64,000 bases of DNA from assembly GCA_018398815.1 (NCBI GenBank), contig CM031614.1:50275718-50339717 (forward strand). The letters run 5' to 3'. A program made the translations under genes and the position numbers. Origin of the DNA: Conus ventricosus. Lineage: Eukaryota; Mollusca; Gastropoda; Neogastropoda; Conidae. The notes below the pieces were generated by a model that was not told the DNA's origin, made no database searches, and saw only the letters and a list, made by a program, of their open reading frames with translations. This document shows positions 10,371 to 20,886 of the stretch, piece after piece. The stretch's first letter is position 1; the number at the start of each line of letters is the position of its first letter.

Positions 10371-12400
10371 AAAATATAAAACACACTTTTAATATATTTT
10401 CTCCCCCCGGCTCCTCTCTCTCCCCCAAAAAACGGAAATATCCGCTTTGGCTCACCCGTCTAAAACCAGTTTCGGGGGAGCCCCAAACCTTTTTTCGACC
10501 CGCGCGCTCCAAAAGCGGCATATTACCTTTCCCTTTACTAAGCATGACCAAAAACCAAAAAATAACGATTATCTACAACACTTTTCGGCTTACCCTCCCA
10601 GTTTGGGTAAAGTAAGAAAGTTAAAAAGGGTTTTCCCGTTCCTACAAGCAAGACTTCAATAACCAAAAAAATAACGATTATCTACAAACAAACGTAGGGT
10701 AGGGTTTTCCTTTTCAAACTAATTTATTAAACTTTTCAATTTTAATTTTTGCTTAATCCTGTGTTTTTCCAATCATTCTCAATAAACTTTTCAACGCAAA
10801 CATTTTTCAAAGAGTCTCTGTCTTTCAGTGAAATAAACTACAGTCTTTTAAATTTTTCTCTAAAATCTTTTAAAACGGATTTTATTTCTGACATAAAATC
10901 CACACACACACGCAGGTGAAAAGTGGCAAAACAGGGTTTTTTTTTAAAGGCACAGTAACGCGGCACTCCCAAGATTTAAAAAAAGCAATCAGAGCAAAGC
11001 TAGCGGCCCACTCGTGCACCCTTGATTTTAAAACCACCATTTTGAATAGCGATCGTTTTTATGCCCCCAGTTCTGAATAGCAGATTCTATAAGTGGGTAA
11101 AGGGCTTTCTCATCATTTCCCCCCCCTTTTTTAAAACATACAAAAAATTTTCTTACCTTCCCCCAATCACAAACAGACAGAACACTGATTAGTAACATGA
11201 CGACATTTTCCCCCCAACACTTGTGTTTTTTTAGCAACTGCACCCCAGCGCTTTTTTTTTCTCCGGGCTTGGTGGTGAAACAAAATGTGTGTGATTTTCC
11301 CTCGGGAAAACGTTGTGACTTTTAAACTTTTTCGTTTACCCTGTCTCAAGATAGCATTTTTTCAGAAAAAGAGGGTTTTTTCTAGGGGATTTTCCCCTTT
11401 TTTCCCAAAATTTGCACAGGAAAAAAATTTTTAAAAAAAAGCTGCACATCAAGCCTGTTTGGGTTATTCTATTCAAGAAACTCACTTATTTTCCCCAAAC
11501 ATGATACTGAACCTACCAACAACCAAAAACCCAGTCATCTACTGCATCTACTAATTGCTACCTCCATCGCTTTCAATTGGACTAGGAAAAAAGCGTTTTT
11601 TGCATGAATAAATTTGTTTACTTTGGAAAAATGAAAGATGTTGTTACCCAAGCTCAACTGCATGGACCGCATATGCAGCCGACTTGGAGCAGCAACTTTT
11701 CGCAGTAGAGCATTTGTCAAAAACCACCCAGAAAGGGGAAATGACATGATTCTAAAAATAACGGTTATGCATAACCAGAGCTCGGAACTACGGGGCCGAG
11801 AAAATACCCACATCAATGGTTCCCGACTCTGCACAGCAATTATCGCAAGAGTAGAACCAGCAAAAACATAGCAATACTTGTCATTGCTTGTAACACTGAA
11901 GTAGGTCGCGCAACGTCTGTAGCGCTCAAATAGGTCAACCGTTTGGAACACTGCTGATTCACTGCATTCTTGTTGCTGCCCATGACTTTGTATATAGTGA
12001 AATGACATTTTGCTGTTGTTTTGCCTGTTTAGACGTGCTGTGCTTCAACTTTTCAGGCAGCCACAGAGTGTACTTTATTCAACTGCCTTTTTTATTGAAT
12101 CAAGCTTTTGATAAATGCACTTGGGGGCTGCTTTGAATAATCTTCAGTTGGCAAGAGACTGACAGCCTGCTTGAATTTACGGTGCTCAAGCCGAACCAAA
12201 AAACCCTTTTACATTTTCCCATGCACGCACCCCCTATCTTGGGTTGTGTGGCGTGCGTGGTGCGTGCGATCGTGCTTGTATAATGTTGTTATTGTTATTG
12301 TTGTTGTTGTTGTTTTGCTGTTTTACTGATAATAAATATATTATATTCTGAACATTCGTTTCTTATAAATAATCAAAGGCGCACGCACACCTCCCACCCC
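10370..12400. other. No gene recognised; low-quality then ordinary AT-rich sequence
   Basis: 10370-11480 is dominated by homopolymer runs and has no persistent frame. 11480-12010 reads as ordinary sequence. It carries a minus-strand frame at 11535-12008 with no recognisable domain or composition bias, and I cannot support it as a gene. 12280-12315 is a short GTT repeat. 12380-12420 is C-rich. Confidence 0.5.
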
Positions 12401-12416
12401 ACCTCCCACCCCGCGC

Positions 12417-12790
12417 ATGCACACACTCAAGTCACCCAAGTCACTTCTAAGTTCTTACTTAAGTCATCCTCAAGTCATCCTCAAGTCATCCTCAAGTCAT
12501 CCCCAAGTTCTTACTCAAGTCATCCTCAAGTCATCCCCAAGTTCTTACTCAAGTCATCCTCATGTCATCCTCAAGTCATCCTCAAGTTCTTACTCAAGTC
12601 ATCCTCAAGTTACCCCAAGTCACTTCTAAGTTCTTACTCAAGTTCTTACTCAAGTCATCCTCAAGTCATCCTCAAGTAGTCCTCAAGTCATCCTCAAGTC
12701 ATCCACAAGTTCTTACTCAAGTTCTTACTCAAGTTACCTCAAGATTGTAATTAAGTCATCCTCTAAGTACAACCAAGTTCTTATTTAAGT
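12417..12790 (+). repeat. 11-12-bp minisatellite, two alternating unit types
   Basis: About 30 units built from TCATCCTCAAG (11 bp) and TTCTTACTCAAG (12 bp), interspersed in blocks. It ends about 35 bp before the first gene of virus-like copy 2, so it may be its flank or a terminal repeat region. Frames across it are by-products of the repeat. Confidence 0.9.
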
Positions 12791-12824
12791 TATCTTATAA
12801 TTATCAAAAAAAAAACAATACAAT

Positions 12825-13049
12825 CTATGTTTTTATCTTAAATAGTAAATGTCTAATATAGTACACACACGCCTCAAAAAACTCGTCATCACTGAGAATA
12901 TCTTGCTCGGCGTTCTCTGCGCGAGATCGGTCAGCATAGATCTTAATGAAGTTCTTACATCCTAAGCAATTACAATTCTGGTCTATGGAAATGTCTTTTA
13001 TAGACTCCATGTCTTTATTTATTGACTTCATCATTTTATAATACGCCAT
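12825..13049 (-). CDS. Small cysteine-containing virus-element protein
   Basis: 74 residues from the ATG at 13049, with an AT-rich upstream stretch. A CNCLGCKNF segment in the middle could bind a metal. The rest is helical and acidic. It is the outermost gene of the element, 38 bp from the next minus-strand gene. No family recognised. Confidence 0.5.
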   Translation of the reverse strand: MAYYKMMKSINKDMESIKDISIDQNCNCLGCKNFIKIYADRSRAENAEQDILSDDEFFEACVYYIRHLLFKIKT

Positions 13050-13087
13050 GTTCTATTTTTATCAAAAAAATTTAAATTTTTAAAATA

Positions 13088-13582
13088 TTATTGCATCTGA
13101 AATGGATCAAAATGATCTTTTGTTGTTGGCGTTCCTGGCGTGCTGTTGTGTTCGTCTTTTGTATTTAGCGGTGGAGATTGTTTGGGCTCTTGTTTTTGCC
13201 AGCGTTGTTTATATATTTTATAACCGTAATAACCGCCCCCAGCAGCAGCAAGAGCACCAAAAATGACAACAGTTTTAAGTTCAATATTCCATGAAGACTT
13301 TGGTGCCCTTGAATTAACTTGCTCTTGTTCTGGAGCTGGCATTGAATCAACTTGTTTTGTCGTTGGCGGTGTTATGTTTTCATTATGAGTTATATTCTGT
13401 AACTGTAATTTTTTTTGTCTGTTCCACTCAGCTAATTTTTTTCCTGCTTTAACACGCCCAGGATGAGGATGCTTTTTACTGGTCTCCACCTGATTCAGTG
13501 TTTTCTGCTGATTTTCTGGCTTGGTTACTTTCTCCACCTGATTCAGTGTTTTCTGATTCTGCTGATTTTCTGGCTCGGTCAT
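13088..13582 (-). CDS. Single-pass membrane protein with conserved basic PGRVKAGKKLAEWNRQKK motif
   Basis: 164 residues from the ATG at 13582. The N-terminal 30 residues are a Q/N/E repeat (two copies of a TLNQVE-containing unit). Next comes the basic motif HPGRVKAGKKLAEWNRQKK (near 13440), which I recall from proteins beside similar polymerases in other invertebrates. A transmembrane helix follows (VVIFGALAAAGGGYYGYKIY, near 13220-13270), then a proline/threonine-rich tail. The start lies inside the upstream gene (107-base overlap, other frame). It is probably a membrane or virion protein; the function is unknown. Confidence 0.65.
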   Translation of the reverse strand: MTEPENQQNQKTLNQVEKVTKPENQQKTLNQVETSKKHPHPGRVKAGKKLAEWNRQKKLQLQNITHNENITPPTTKQVDSMPAPEQEQVNSRAPKSSWNIELKTVVIFGALAAAGGGYYGYKIYKQRWQKQEPKQSPPLNTKDEHNSTPGTPTTKDHFDPFQMQ

Positions 13583-13826
13583 TTTGAAGGGAAATAAAAT
13601 CTATATGATTAAACGTAATTAATCCTATGATTAATGGCGATAACAATGTTCCAAATCTGTAGTATAAATCACATCCTAGAGACTCTAATGACTTTGTTAA
13701 AACTGGATCTTGCGTTAAATCATACGTAAGATCTTGTTCAGAATCAATGGGAGCAAATCTACTGACTAGTTTAGTGTACAAACTAAGAACCGTTTGCCCA
13801 ACGCTTTTCACCATTCTCGACCCCAA
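13476..13826 (-). CDS. Small virus-element protein overlapping the next gene
   Basis: 116 residues from the ATG at 13826. The N-terminal part is helical (VKSVGQTVLSLYTKLVSRF), with a central hydrophobic segment near residues 60-75. The C-terminal 35 residues are a hydrophilic repeat (RKSAESENTESGG twice), which is the same DNA repeat that encodes the Q/N repeat of the downstream gene in another frame. It ends inside that gene. No family recognised. Confidence 0.5.
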   Translation of the reverse strand: MGSRMVKSVGQTVLSLYTKLVSRFAPIDSEQDLTYDLTQDPVLTKSLESLGCDLYYRFGTLLSPLIIGLITFNHIDFISLQNDRARKSAESENTESGGESNQARKSAENTESGGDQ

Positions 13827-13842
13827 CTGCGCTTCATACCTG

Positions 13843-14052
13843 TTATGATACTTTAAAAATGTCTTGTGGCGACATCTGTTGAATCTGTTCTATGCTGAAT
13901 TCAGTTCCGAGGAACTGTTTTGTTTTCCCACATGCTGCCAAAGAATACAACCTCTCCTTTTGGGGCATAATAGCTTGATCATCAACTTGGTCATTCATAA
14001 GTTCAGGAAGGTTTAGGCTGCCCTGTAGCTGTAGTAGATCATCGCTGTTCAT
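13843..14052 (-). CDS. Small acidic virus-element protein
   Basis: 69 residues from the ATG at 14052, acidic and glutamine-rich (for example DLLQLQGSLNLPELM), with no membrane segment. It is divergent from the gene at 14088 across a 35-bp AT-rich spacer and lies 16 bp upstream of the next minus-strand start. Function unknown. Confidence 0.5.
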   Translation of the reverse strand: MNSDDLLQLQGSLNLPELMNDQVDDQAIMPQKERLYSLAACGKTKQFLGTEFSIEQIQQMSPQDIFKVS

Positions 14053-14087
14053 GTTTTTTATTAATTATAATTATTTTATTTTTTAAA
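14053..14087. promoter_or_regulatory. AT-rich divergent promoter
   Basis: The 35-bp spacer between divergent starts is almost only A and T (TTAATTATAATTATTTTATTTTTTAAA). It has the same design as the 31-bp spacer at 5327-5357. Confidence 0.5.
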
Positions 14088-14318
14088 ATGAGCGCCGAAA
14101 AAACTATTGCCAACCTTGTATACCATTCTGCCGTTATTGGAGGCCTAAGTATAGGATACACAATGCTTGGTAAAAGCCTGTTAAAAATAAAGCCAGCAGA
14201 TCTTGGCAAGCTAGGCTTTGAGGATTCGGCAAAGCTGATTGCTATCATTGCAGCTTCGTTTGCTACGAAAGATTTTCTAGTCAAGCAAGGAATAATTCCT
14301 GACAGTATCAATATGTAA
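14088..14318 (+). CDS. Small hydrophobic virus-element protein
   Basis: 76 residues from the ATG at 14088, intact. Two hydrophobic stretches (AVIGGLSIGYTMLG and LIAIIAASFATKDFLV) flank a lysine-rich link, suggesting a small two-span membrane protein. Very similar small proteins, beginning MSAEKT, occur beside the next gene in other invertebrate elements as I recall them. It is likely structural or membrane-associated. Confidence 0.65.
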   Translation: MSAEKTIANLVYHSAVIGGLSIGYTMLGKSLLKIKPADLGKLGFEDSAKLIAIIAASFATKDFLVKQGIIPDSINM

Positions 14319-14343
14319 AATTCAAAAAATACATTTATAAAAA

Positions 14344-14688
14344 ATGGCTTCACTCGTAATGATGATAGGTGGCGCTGTGGTGAATGCGCTTGCTTTTAGC
14401 GGAAGTAATTACGCATTTAGTAAACTACGGGATGACGGAGAGAGAAAAAGACATAAAGCTGTGGAGCAACTAGCCGCTGCACAAGACGCCTATGAAAAGC
14501 AGAGAATTGAGCAGTTAGATTTTATTAACAACACACTGAAAAAACAGGGGCATGCAGCTTACACATTTAAAGACGTTGATCAGGCAATAAAAGAATATTA
14601 TCTTGTAACAGGCAAACCAATCGAAACATTGCCCCCACCAAAATTCAGCGACTTTTATCAACCATCAGAAAAACAAAAGATGCAATAA
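14344..14688 (+). CDS. Virus-element protein with N-terminal hydrophobic segment and helical body
   Basis: 114 residues from the ATG at 14344, intact, 25 bp after the previous gene with ATTTATAAAAA directly before the start. Residues 1-25 are hydrophobic (MASLVMMIGGAVVNALAF). Residues 30-75 are a charged helix, probably coiled coil. The tail contains DVDQAIKEYYLVTG. Together with the previous gene it forms a conserved pair in this element type, by recalled resemblance. Function unknown. Confidence 0.65.
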   Translation: MASLVMMIGGAVVNALAFSGSNYAFSKLRDDGERKRHKAVEQLAAAQDAYEKQRIEQLDFINNTLKKQGHAAYTFKDVDQAIKEYYLVTGKPIETLPPPKFSDFYQPSEKQKMQ

Positions 14689-14754
14689 ATCGCGTTTATT
14701 GTCTTTGGCATGACCGTTGTGTATTTTGTTGCGCATAATATTGGTTGAATAAAA

Positions 14755-15690
14755 ATGAACAAAATCTATTATTCGCCAAAAGGATATTGGAAGGGAATTA
14801 CGGCAATAAAAAAGCTAAGCCAAGCAGCGGGAGTCAGTGAACAAACAGCAAAGGAATGGTTATCTAAACAAGCGATTTGGCAAATTTATTTACCTGCACC
14901 CAAACGAATACAGAGACCACACTTTGTGAATACAATACCGAAACGACACCCATCAAATGGACCTTCTATATTTACCCCATGATACGATTAGACGAAAAAG
15001 ATTTAAGTACGCACTTACAGTCATTGACATAGCTTCAAGATACAAAGATGCGGAACCGTTAACACAAAAGAGTGCTTCTGCTGTTGCTGTTGCTATACAA
15101 CTGATATACCAACGAGGTCCTTTAACTTACCCTCGCATGATTCAAGTCGATGAGGGAAAAAAATTTAAAGGCCAAGTGAATCAATTTTGTTAAAACTAGA
15201 TTCCCCTTTAAAAAGAGGCTTCCGGGATTTCCAGTCCAGGCTTTATTTTAAAACTTAACAAACATTATCTAAAAGACTTTTTTCCTCCCAGTATCACAGA
15301 AGCTGATTGCAATTCTGAAACACGAATGGGTTAGAAGATGCCCCATTTTGCGCGCAAATGAATAATGAAAAATTTTAAAGGGCAAAACCGGACAAGCAAT
15401 CAAAAGAAAAACAATAAAGTTGCGAAGACCGTACACCCGGGGAAAAATTTTCCGTTTGGTTTAAAAGAAGGGTACCTTTTTTCCCGGGGGAGAACAAAAG
15501 GGGGAAACCCCGCATCGGGGGAAACCCGATCGTTTGGATTTTTGATCCATATGAAAAAAAAGAATTGTAAAGATGACCCACCCGTGTATTATTTACGGAA
15601 ACTGACCAACAAAAAAACCCAGCTCCTCAAAGACTTTTGTGAAGGAAGAACGCAAATAATCCCCCAGACACATTTCCCCTTTTAATTAAT
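14755..15690 (+). pseudogene. Retroviral-type (rve) integrase, N-terminal two thirds readable then frame-shredded
   Basis: The frame from the ATG at 14755 begins with a helix-turn-helix-like region (KGITAIKKLSQAAGVSEQTAKEW). One frame change follows at about 14950-14975, then the catalytic core with the first aspartate in MDLLYLP and the second in IQVDEGKKFKG. Sequence quality drops sharply at about 15185. The remainder, including the expected catalytic glutamate and a C-terminal region readable at 15365-15690 in shifting frames, is broken. This integrase type drives Polinton/adinto-like integration. It converges on the polymerase gene next door. Confidence 0.85.
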
Positions 15691-18600
15691 TTACGGCCCT
15701 CAGTCCCAGATTCATATGAAAATTTGGGATTAAAAAACCCGTTTTGTGTTTTTCCCACAAATGATTCTTGTTACAACCGTTTGTTGTCTCATTGATTAGA
15801 CGCAGTTTTGTTTCATGGAAAGTCTTATTGTAAAAACAATGCTTCTTTGTAGTTGTCATCATATGTTTGACTGCACAACCTGCAGATATTCTTTTGCTTT
15901 CAAAGGGTTTTCTCCTGCTCGAAATACGTACATTTGCCCTTAAAACCCAAACAAACCCTAACCCTTTCCAGAAAAATTCTCCTTCATTTTTCCCAAAACC
16001 TTTTGTTAGAAATTGAATGAAAAGGCGATTTTTAGGGTTTTCGGATGGTCGTCCCACCCCCAGCCCTTTAGCCACTTCGGCTTCCATGTCTTTTAATGTT
16101 TTCAGTAGGGAATCTATAAAAAAACTGTCTGTACGGTTAAAGCACCTGGACTCGATAAAAGGGTTTAAAGTAGTCAAAAAGAAATTCTAACATTAAAAGT
16201 TTTGTAATTCTAAAACTTTAAAACCCAAAAATACAGGGTTTGCCCCAATTTGATTTTCTTTTTTTTTTTCGTTTGCCAAAAAAAGTGACATGAAATCTTC
16301 TGAAGTCCTGATAATTAGGTTTTGAGTCGTTTAAATTGCTTCGTTTTTTTTTGGGTCCCCAATTAACATCTTTGCGCTTTGCGGTTTTCCCCAGTCTTTC
16401 GAAACAGCTGTTCTTTCATCAGCTTAAAAAAGTTTTTTTTTCCAAGCATTGTGGATTTAGTTCGAGACAGTGTTCTTATGATGTATGGTTCATAAAGTTT
16501 TGATCAAAAGAATTTTACGATGAACAGCGGGTAAATTTCAAACCGTTCTTAAATAAAATTTAGAAGTTGTAATGACAGCATAATTTTTTTTGCCTCGAAA
16601 AAAAGGGCCCAAAAGTTTAGGGGCTCTTTGGGATTCGTCTTTAGATTTTTCTGCGAAAAAGGATGGTCATTAGTAGGTCTGGAGTTCATGAGGATTTTAA
16701 GTCAACTTCTGAATAAGACCCTTTTACGACAGCTTAAGAGATGCAGATTTTCTCAAATTTTAAATGTTTTTTTCCACCATGTACATTTTAAAATTTTGCG
16801 TAAGAAGTGATTGCGCCATCCCCCAACCATACAGATTGTTTGCATCTAAATACATGAGTGTTAGCCTTTTACTGGTAAAGTGTCCAAGATTTGTTGTTTG
16901 CTTTACAGTAATGATGCGGCCTACAATTCCCCGCGCAACCCGTTTTAAATAAACGAAGCATTGGTAATTGCAAAAAAATTTAAATCGCTCCCCCAAAATT
17001 TTTAAGAAAGCGTCCCAGCTCATCCCGGGCGCAGAAATTAAGGCAGGACCAGGTAAAATGTTCTGCAGGTTTTCTAATTTTAAAAGACGTCCCCCACAAA
17101 AATACATGGGCCCATAAAGTAGGAGCCCTGTTTAGTCCCCCACTTTTTTAAAAAAATCTAACTTCGCCGCATTTGGCTGCTGGTAATCAATCATGATGCC
17201 CTTTCCTTAAGACTAAAAAGAACGCGCCTTTGGGGGAAGTGTTTTTCGTAAAACCCTTTTTCCCAACTGTTCATGACCTAAGGGAACGCCCTTTCTAACG
17301 AGAGTTGGGTAAAAATATTCTTGTTTTTGGGCAGGATTAAGGACATACCCCAGCGCTCTAATGAACCCACTGTGTTGTAGGTATAAAAAGACATTTATTC
17401 AGTTTAAAACCCACATGACTTTTTGTGATTGGCAATGCAGCTACCCGAAGGGCGGTTCTGTTGCATATAAGGTGAGAGTCAAAACCCGCAAGTTATGAAA
17501 GAGAGGGGCAGCTTCCTTTTTTTGGGACAAACTTTGTTAAAGTTGCATTTCTAGTGTGCTCCTCTAAAACTTTCCCGAAAAGTGATCATGGTCTTTACTT
17601 TGGTTTTTTGTTGTTTCTTCATGATTTTTAAACCCAAATCCAACAATGGTGGCTGGTCTACTGTTTTTGGGTCTTCAGGCTCATTATTTTTTCCCGATAA
17701 TTCAGTTTATTAAAACAGTCTTACGATTTCTCATGGTTCTAAGAATATTCTGCAATTTTGGTCTCTGTAAATTCTGGCTTTGAATGAACCCCACCCGACC
17801 TGCAATAAGAAGGCAAATGAACAAATCGGTGATTACTCTTAAGACTTTTTTTCGAAGTTTTTGTGGCGGGGCCCCTTTAAGGAACAATGGTGATTCGAAG
17901 TCTGCGTAAAACAATGGAAATTTTTGCTTTTTTTTTCCAGTTTTAAAAAAATTTTACTGCCTTCTGGGGGTGTATTTTTCGTATTACAGTCAACGGGGCC
18001 GATAAAAGTTTTTTGTTCGCTTGCGGTTGAGAAAGAGGGAAATTTCTTTTTAAAATTTTCGCAGAATTTTGTTTTTTTATGTTTTTAAAATTTGGTCAAT
18101 AATTCCCTTTTGTTCGTATAATGTGTAATGTGGTAACCCGCTGGTGAAACATCAGCATAAGTCAAAATGATTTTTTTGGCTCGCCAATCGTTGGGCGTTC
18201 TTGGACACTCTGATGGGTTGTGATTGTTTCCTCCCCATGTGTATCATTAACAGTTATTGGTTTGTTTTGTTTTAAAAAACGATCAATGGAATCCCCTAAC
18301 AGGAAAGGATTTCCCATTGAATTTAAGATCTTTGATGAAAGGGTGATAGTTAGCACTCCTCTGGGGTTTTTTTGCGGACGTAATGCACCTTGCGAAAAAC
18401 CACCCATAAAACTTTTGTTGTCCGAATTCTTTTTTTTAAAATTGCTTTTTTGCGAAAAATGCTGGGGGTTGAAATGTAAGACCTCCCCAAAAAGGCCATA
18501 CTTCCCTGTTTTAATCGATCTCAGGCCTTCGCCCTTGCCCAAACCCCGAGCCTTCATTTTGGCTTCTTCGGCGGGCACATCAAACTGTGAAAGCTTTTCG

Positions 18601-18935
18601 TCTGCCCCAACGGGTTTAAGTATTATGAGAAAGTACCCGTTTTTTATTTGAGCCCCAGACTTCTGGTTTTTTCATTTATTTTATATAGTCGTTTAAAAGC
18701 AGCTAACTTCTTTAGGGGGTCATTGTTGTTTACCCGGAATGAGAAATAGCTGCAAACTTGCCTTACGTTTGCTGGAATTAATGATTCAAAAATCTTATCT
18801 TTTTGTGTTTGACAAACGCTCTTCCTTAAACATTTTTTCAAACAATTCGTCCGGTCCTTTCTATTCCTAGCCTTTTTGAGTTTTTTTTTCTAACCCCAAA
18901 TATTTTTTAAAATTAAAAAAAAAAAAATAAAAAAA
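15690..18935 (-). pseudogene. polB: DNA polymerase B of copy 2, heavily frameshifted but with full C-terminus
   Basis: Homologous along its whole length to 61-3313 (the same motif A stretch LMYLDANNLYGWGMA near 16840, and the same HNH-like and exonuclease regions in fragments). Unlike copy 1, it extends past the hairpin breakpoint to a C-terminal end at about 15690-15880. Dozens of single-base indels, mostly at A, T, C or G runs, break every 50-150 bp. Substitutions also distinguish it from copy 1, so it is a separate copy and not simply the same read. Confidence 0.8.
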
Positions 18936-18999
18936 TCAATATCGAGGTTTCTTTTTTGTTGGACTTAAACTAAAGTTTTAAAAAACGCCCTTTTGGGGT

Positions 19000-19610
19000 T
19001 TTTAAATTTGGGGTGTTTGAACAGAGTTTAATGTTTCGTTTACTTTTTTTAAAAACATTCCTTTTTTATCTTCGGTGTCTGGTTTTGGGGAAAAAAGTTG
19101 TCCTCGCCTTTCTTTGAAGTTCAAATTTGTCTTTTAATTCACAAAATCGGCCTGTAAACGACAAATTCTTCATCCGTGATGTTTGAGTCAGTGTTTTTTT
19201 TTTTTTTATCAGCTTGAAGGAACTAAGTTTAGTGTTATTAGTTGAACCTAGCGGGGTGCTTTTGGAGTTTAGTTTTTAAATTTTTTGCTAGCAGCCCAAA
19301 CCCTAATGAAACGGGCCCAAGAAAAAAGACCCCCCCGCTAGATTAAACCGCCGGTGCACCTAGCCTTTTGCAAAGGGCCTACACTCGTTCCCCTTCCCGA
19401 TAGTGCACTAAAAGTCGATGCTCCTATTAACATAGTAACAGCATTAAAAGCAGAAACCTTTTTGGGTTTTGCTGATTTTGAAAGGTTTTGCTTAGTTTTT
19501 GTTGCATTTGTGTAATGTTTGGTTAATCTAAAAGGTTTTTTTGTCGGGGGATCTTTCTTTTGAAAAACTCCGGTGCTGTAGGTATTGGGAAAAAAATGCT
19601 AACAGACATG
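19000..19610 (-). pseudogene. Copy-2 homologue of the hydrophobic/coiled-coil protein
   Basis: Nucleotide-level similarity to 3398-4031 (for example AACAGAGTTTAATG near 19020 and TCTTCATCCGTGATG near 19170). No frame longer than a few dozen codons survives. Confidence 0.65.
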
Positions 19611-19639
19611 TTTTTTAAAAAAATGAAAAAAATAATTTA

Positions 19640-20870
19640 GTAATTTATTTTTTCTAATCTGTTACTTAAATTTCACTGGCTCATTATTAAAAACAAATAC
19701 ACTTTAAGTGGTTTATCGGCTTTTTCTTCTTTATCAATTTGAATGTTTTATGCCCTTAACAGTTCTCCGCTTCCAGTACTTATTTCCTCTGTTGCCCTTT
19801 AGGTCAACCCAAAAACCGTATTTCGTTGTTAAAAAATGACAAGTTACGCTGTGAAATGCAGTCTTTAGAAAAAGGGGTCAACTGCGGATTTCTAACCCCT
19901 CCCGCTCCAAACAGTTTTCTATTTCCCAAAATTGTTAAGGTTTTAAGCCTGCTAGCGAGTTTTGGTTTGGGGACTACTCAATTGTACATTGCACTTTTGT
20001 TTTTTTGGTTTAATAAAATTTTCAGTTTGTTTTTTTCGAATGGTCCTTCTCTTCACACAGCAATAAAAACCCTTTAAGCGATCTTGCTGTGGCACTAAAA
20101 AAATTTCCCTAAGTGTCTCCCCTGCTTTAGGTTTTAGAATGATGAACCCTCTTTGTAATATTTTGAAATTTTGATGAAATGTTGCTGGATAAACCTCGTA
20201 AGTCAGGGTTTAACAACGTCAACTCTAACGAATGCAGAAATGCTGTACTTTGCTTCGGGTGTCTTCGTTATAATAACTATTTGTGGTCATTAAAAGTTTT
20301 TCATGAAATCGTTTTTTAAAGCTCCTTGAAAGTATGGGGCATGCGCTTTTAAACCCTTAAAAAAACTAAGGGTATGAAAAAGCGTTTTCCCATACGCATA
20401 ATTTTACACACAAACTTTTTGCCGTTTTTTTGGTTTGCGGGCCTTTTCATGTTTTAGTGCTTTTCATTTTCTTTTCCTTGAAACGCAAGTGCCCCTTTTT
20501 TTCCCGGTTAGGGCCCAAAATCAAATAGGTTAAAAATAGTTCTTTTGTAAAGAAAATATTTTTCCCCCCAAGTTTTATAGAATTTTCTTTAAAGATTGCC
20601 CCCCCCCGATTTTGCAACCCTTTCCTGTTTGGGGTCTGTTTCTGATGCTTCTATTTTGAAAGTAAGGGGCGTCCGAGCCTGGCACAATCCCTTCATCCCC
20701 TCCTGGTCTGGGAAAATTTTACAGTAAAATTTTTTCCCAAATAGTGATGGATTATTTGGAACAGTAAATTCCCCCTTTTTCCCCTTACGCCAAAAGGGGT
20801 TTTTTCGCTTTCTTGCGGGTCAAGAATTGAACCAAATTGTTGTGAATTTTTTATAAAAAAAAATAAAAAG
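19640..20870 (-). pseudogene. Copy-2 homologue of the putative capsid protein
   Basis: Nucleotide similarity to 4054-5326 throughout. The coding frame is lost to homopolymer indels. Confidence 0.6.
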
Positions 20871-20886
20871 TTAATTATTAAAGAAA

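Noticed and set aside
11535..12008. 157-codon minus-strand frame considered as the missing DIRS tyrosine recombinase
   Set aside because: No R-H-R-Y residues in the expected arrangement and wrong strand relative to the DIRS fragment; left unassigned.
12417..12790. CRISPR-like regular repeats
   Set aside because: Units are 11-12 bp with no unique spacers and the sequence is eukaryotic; it is a minisatellite.
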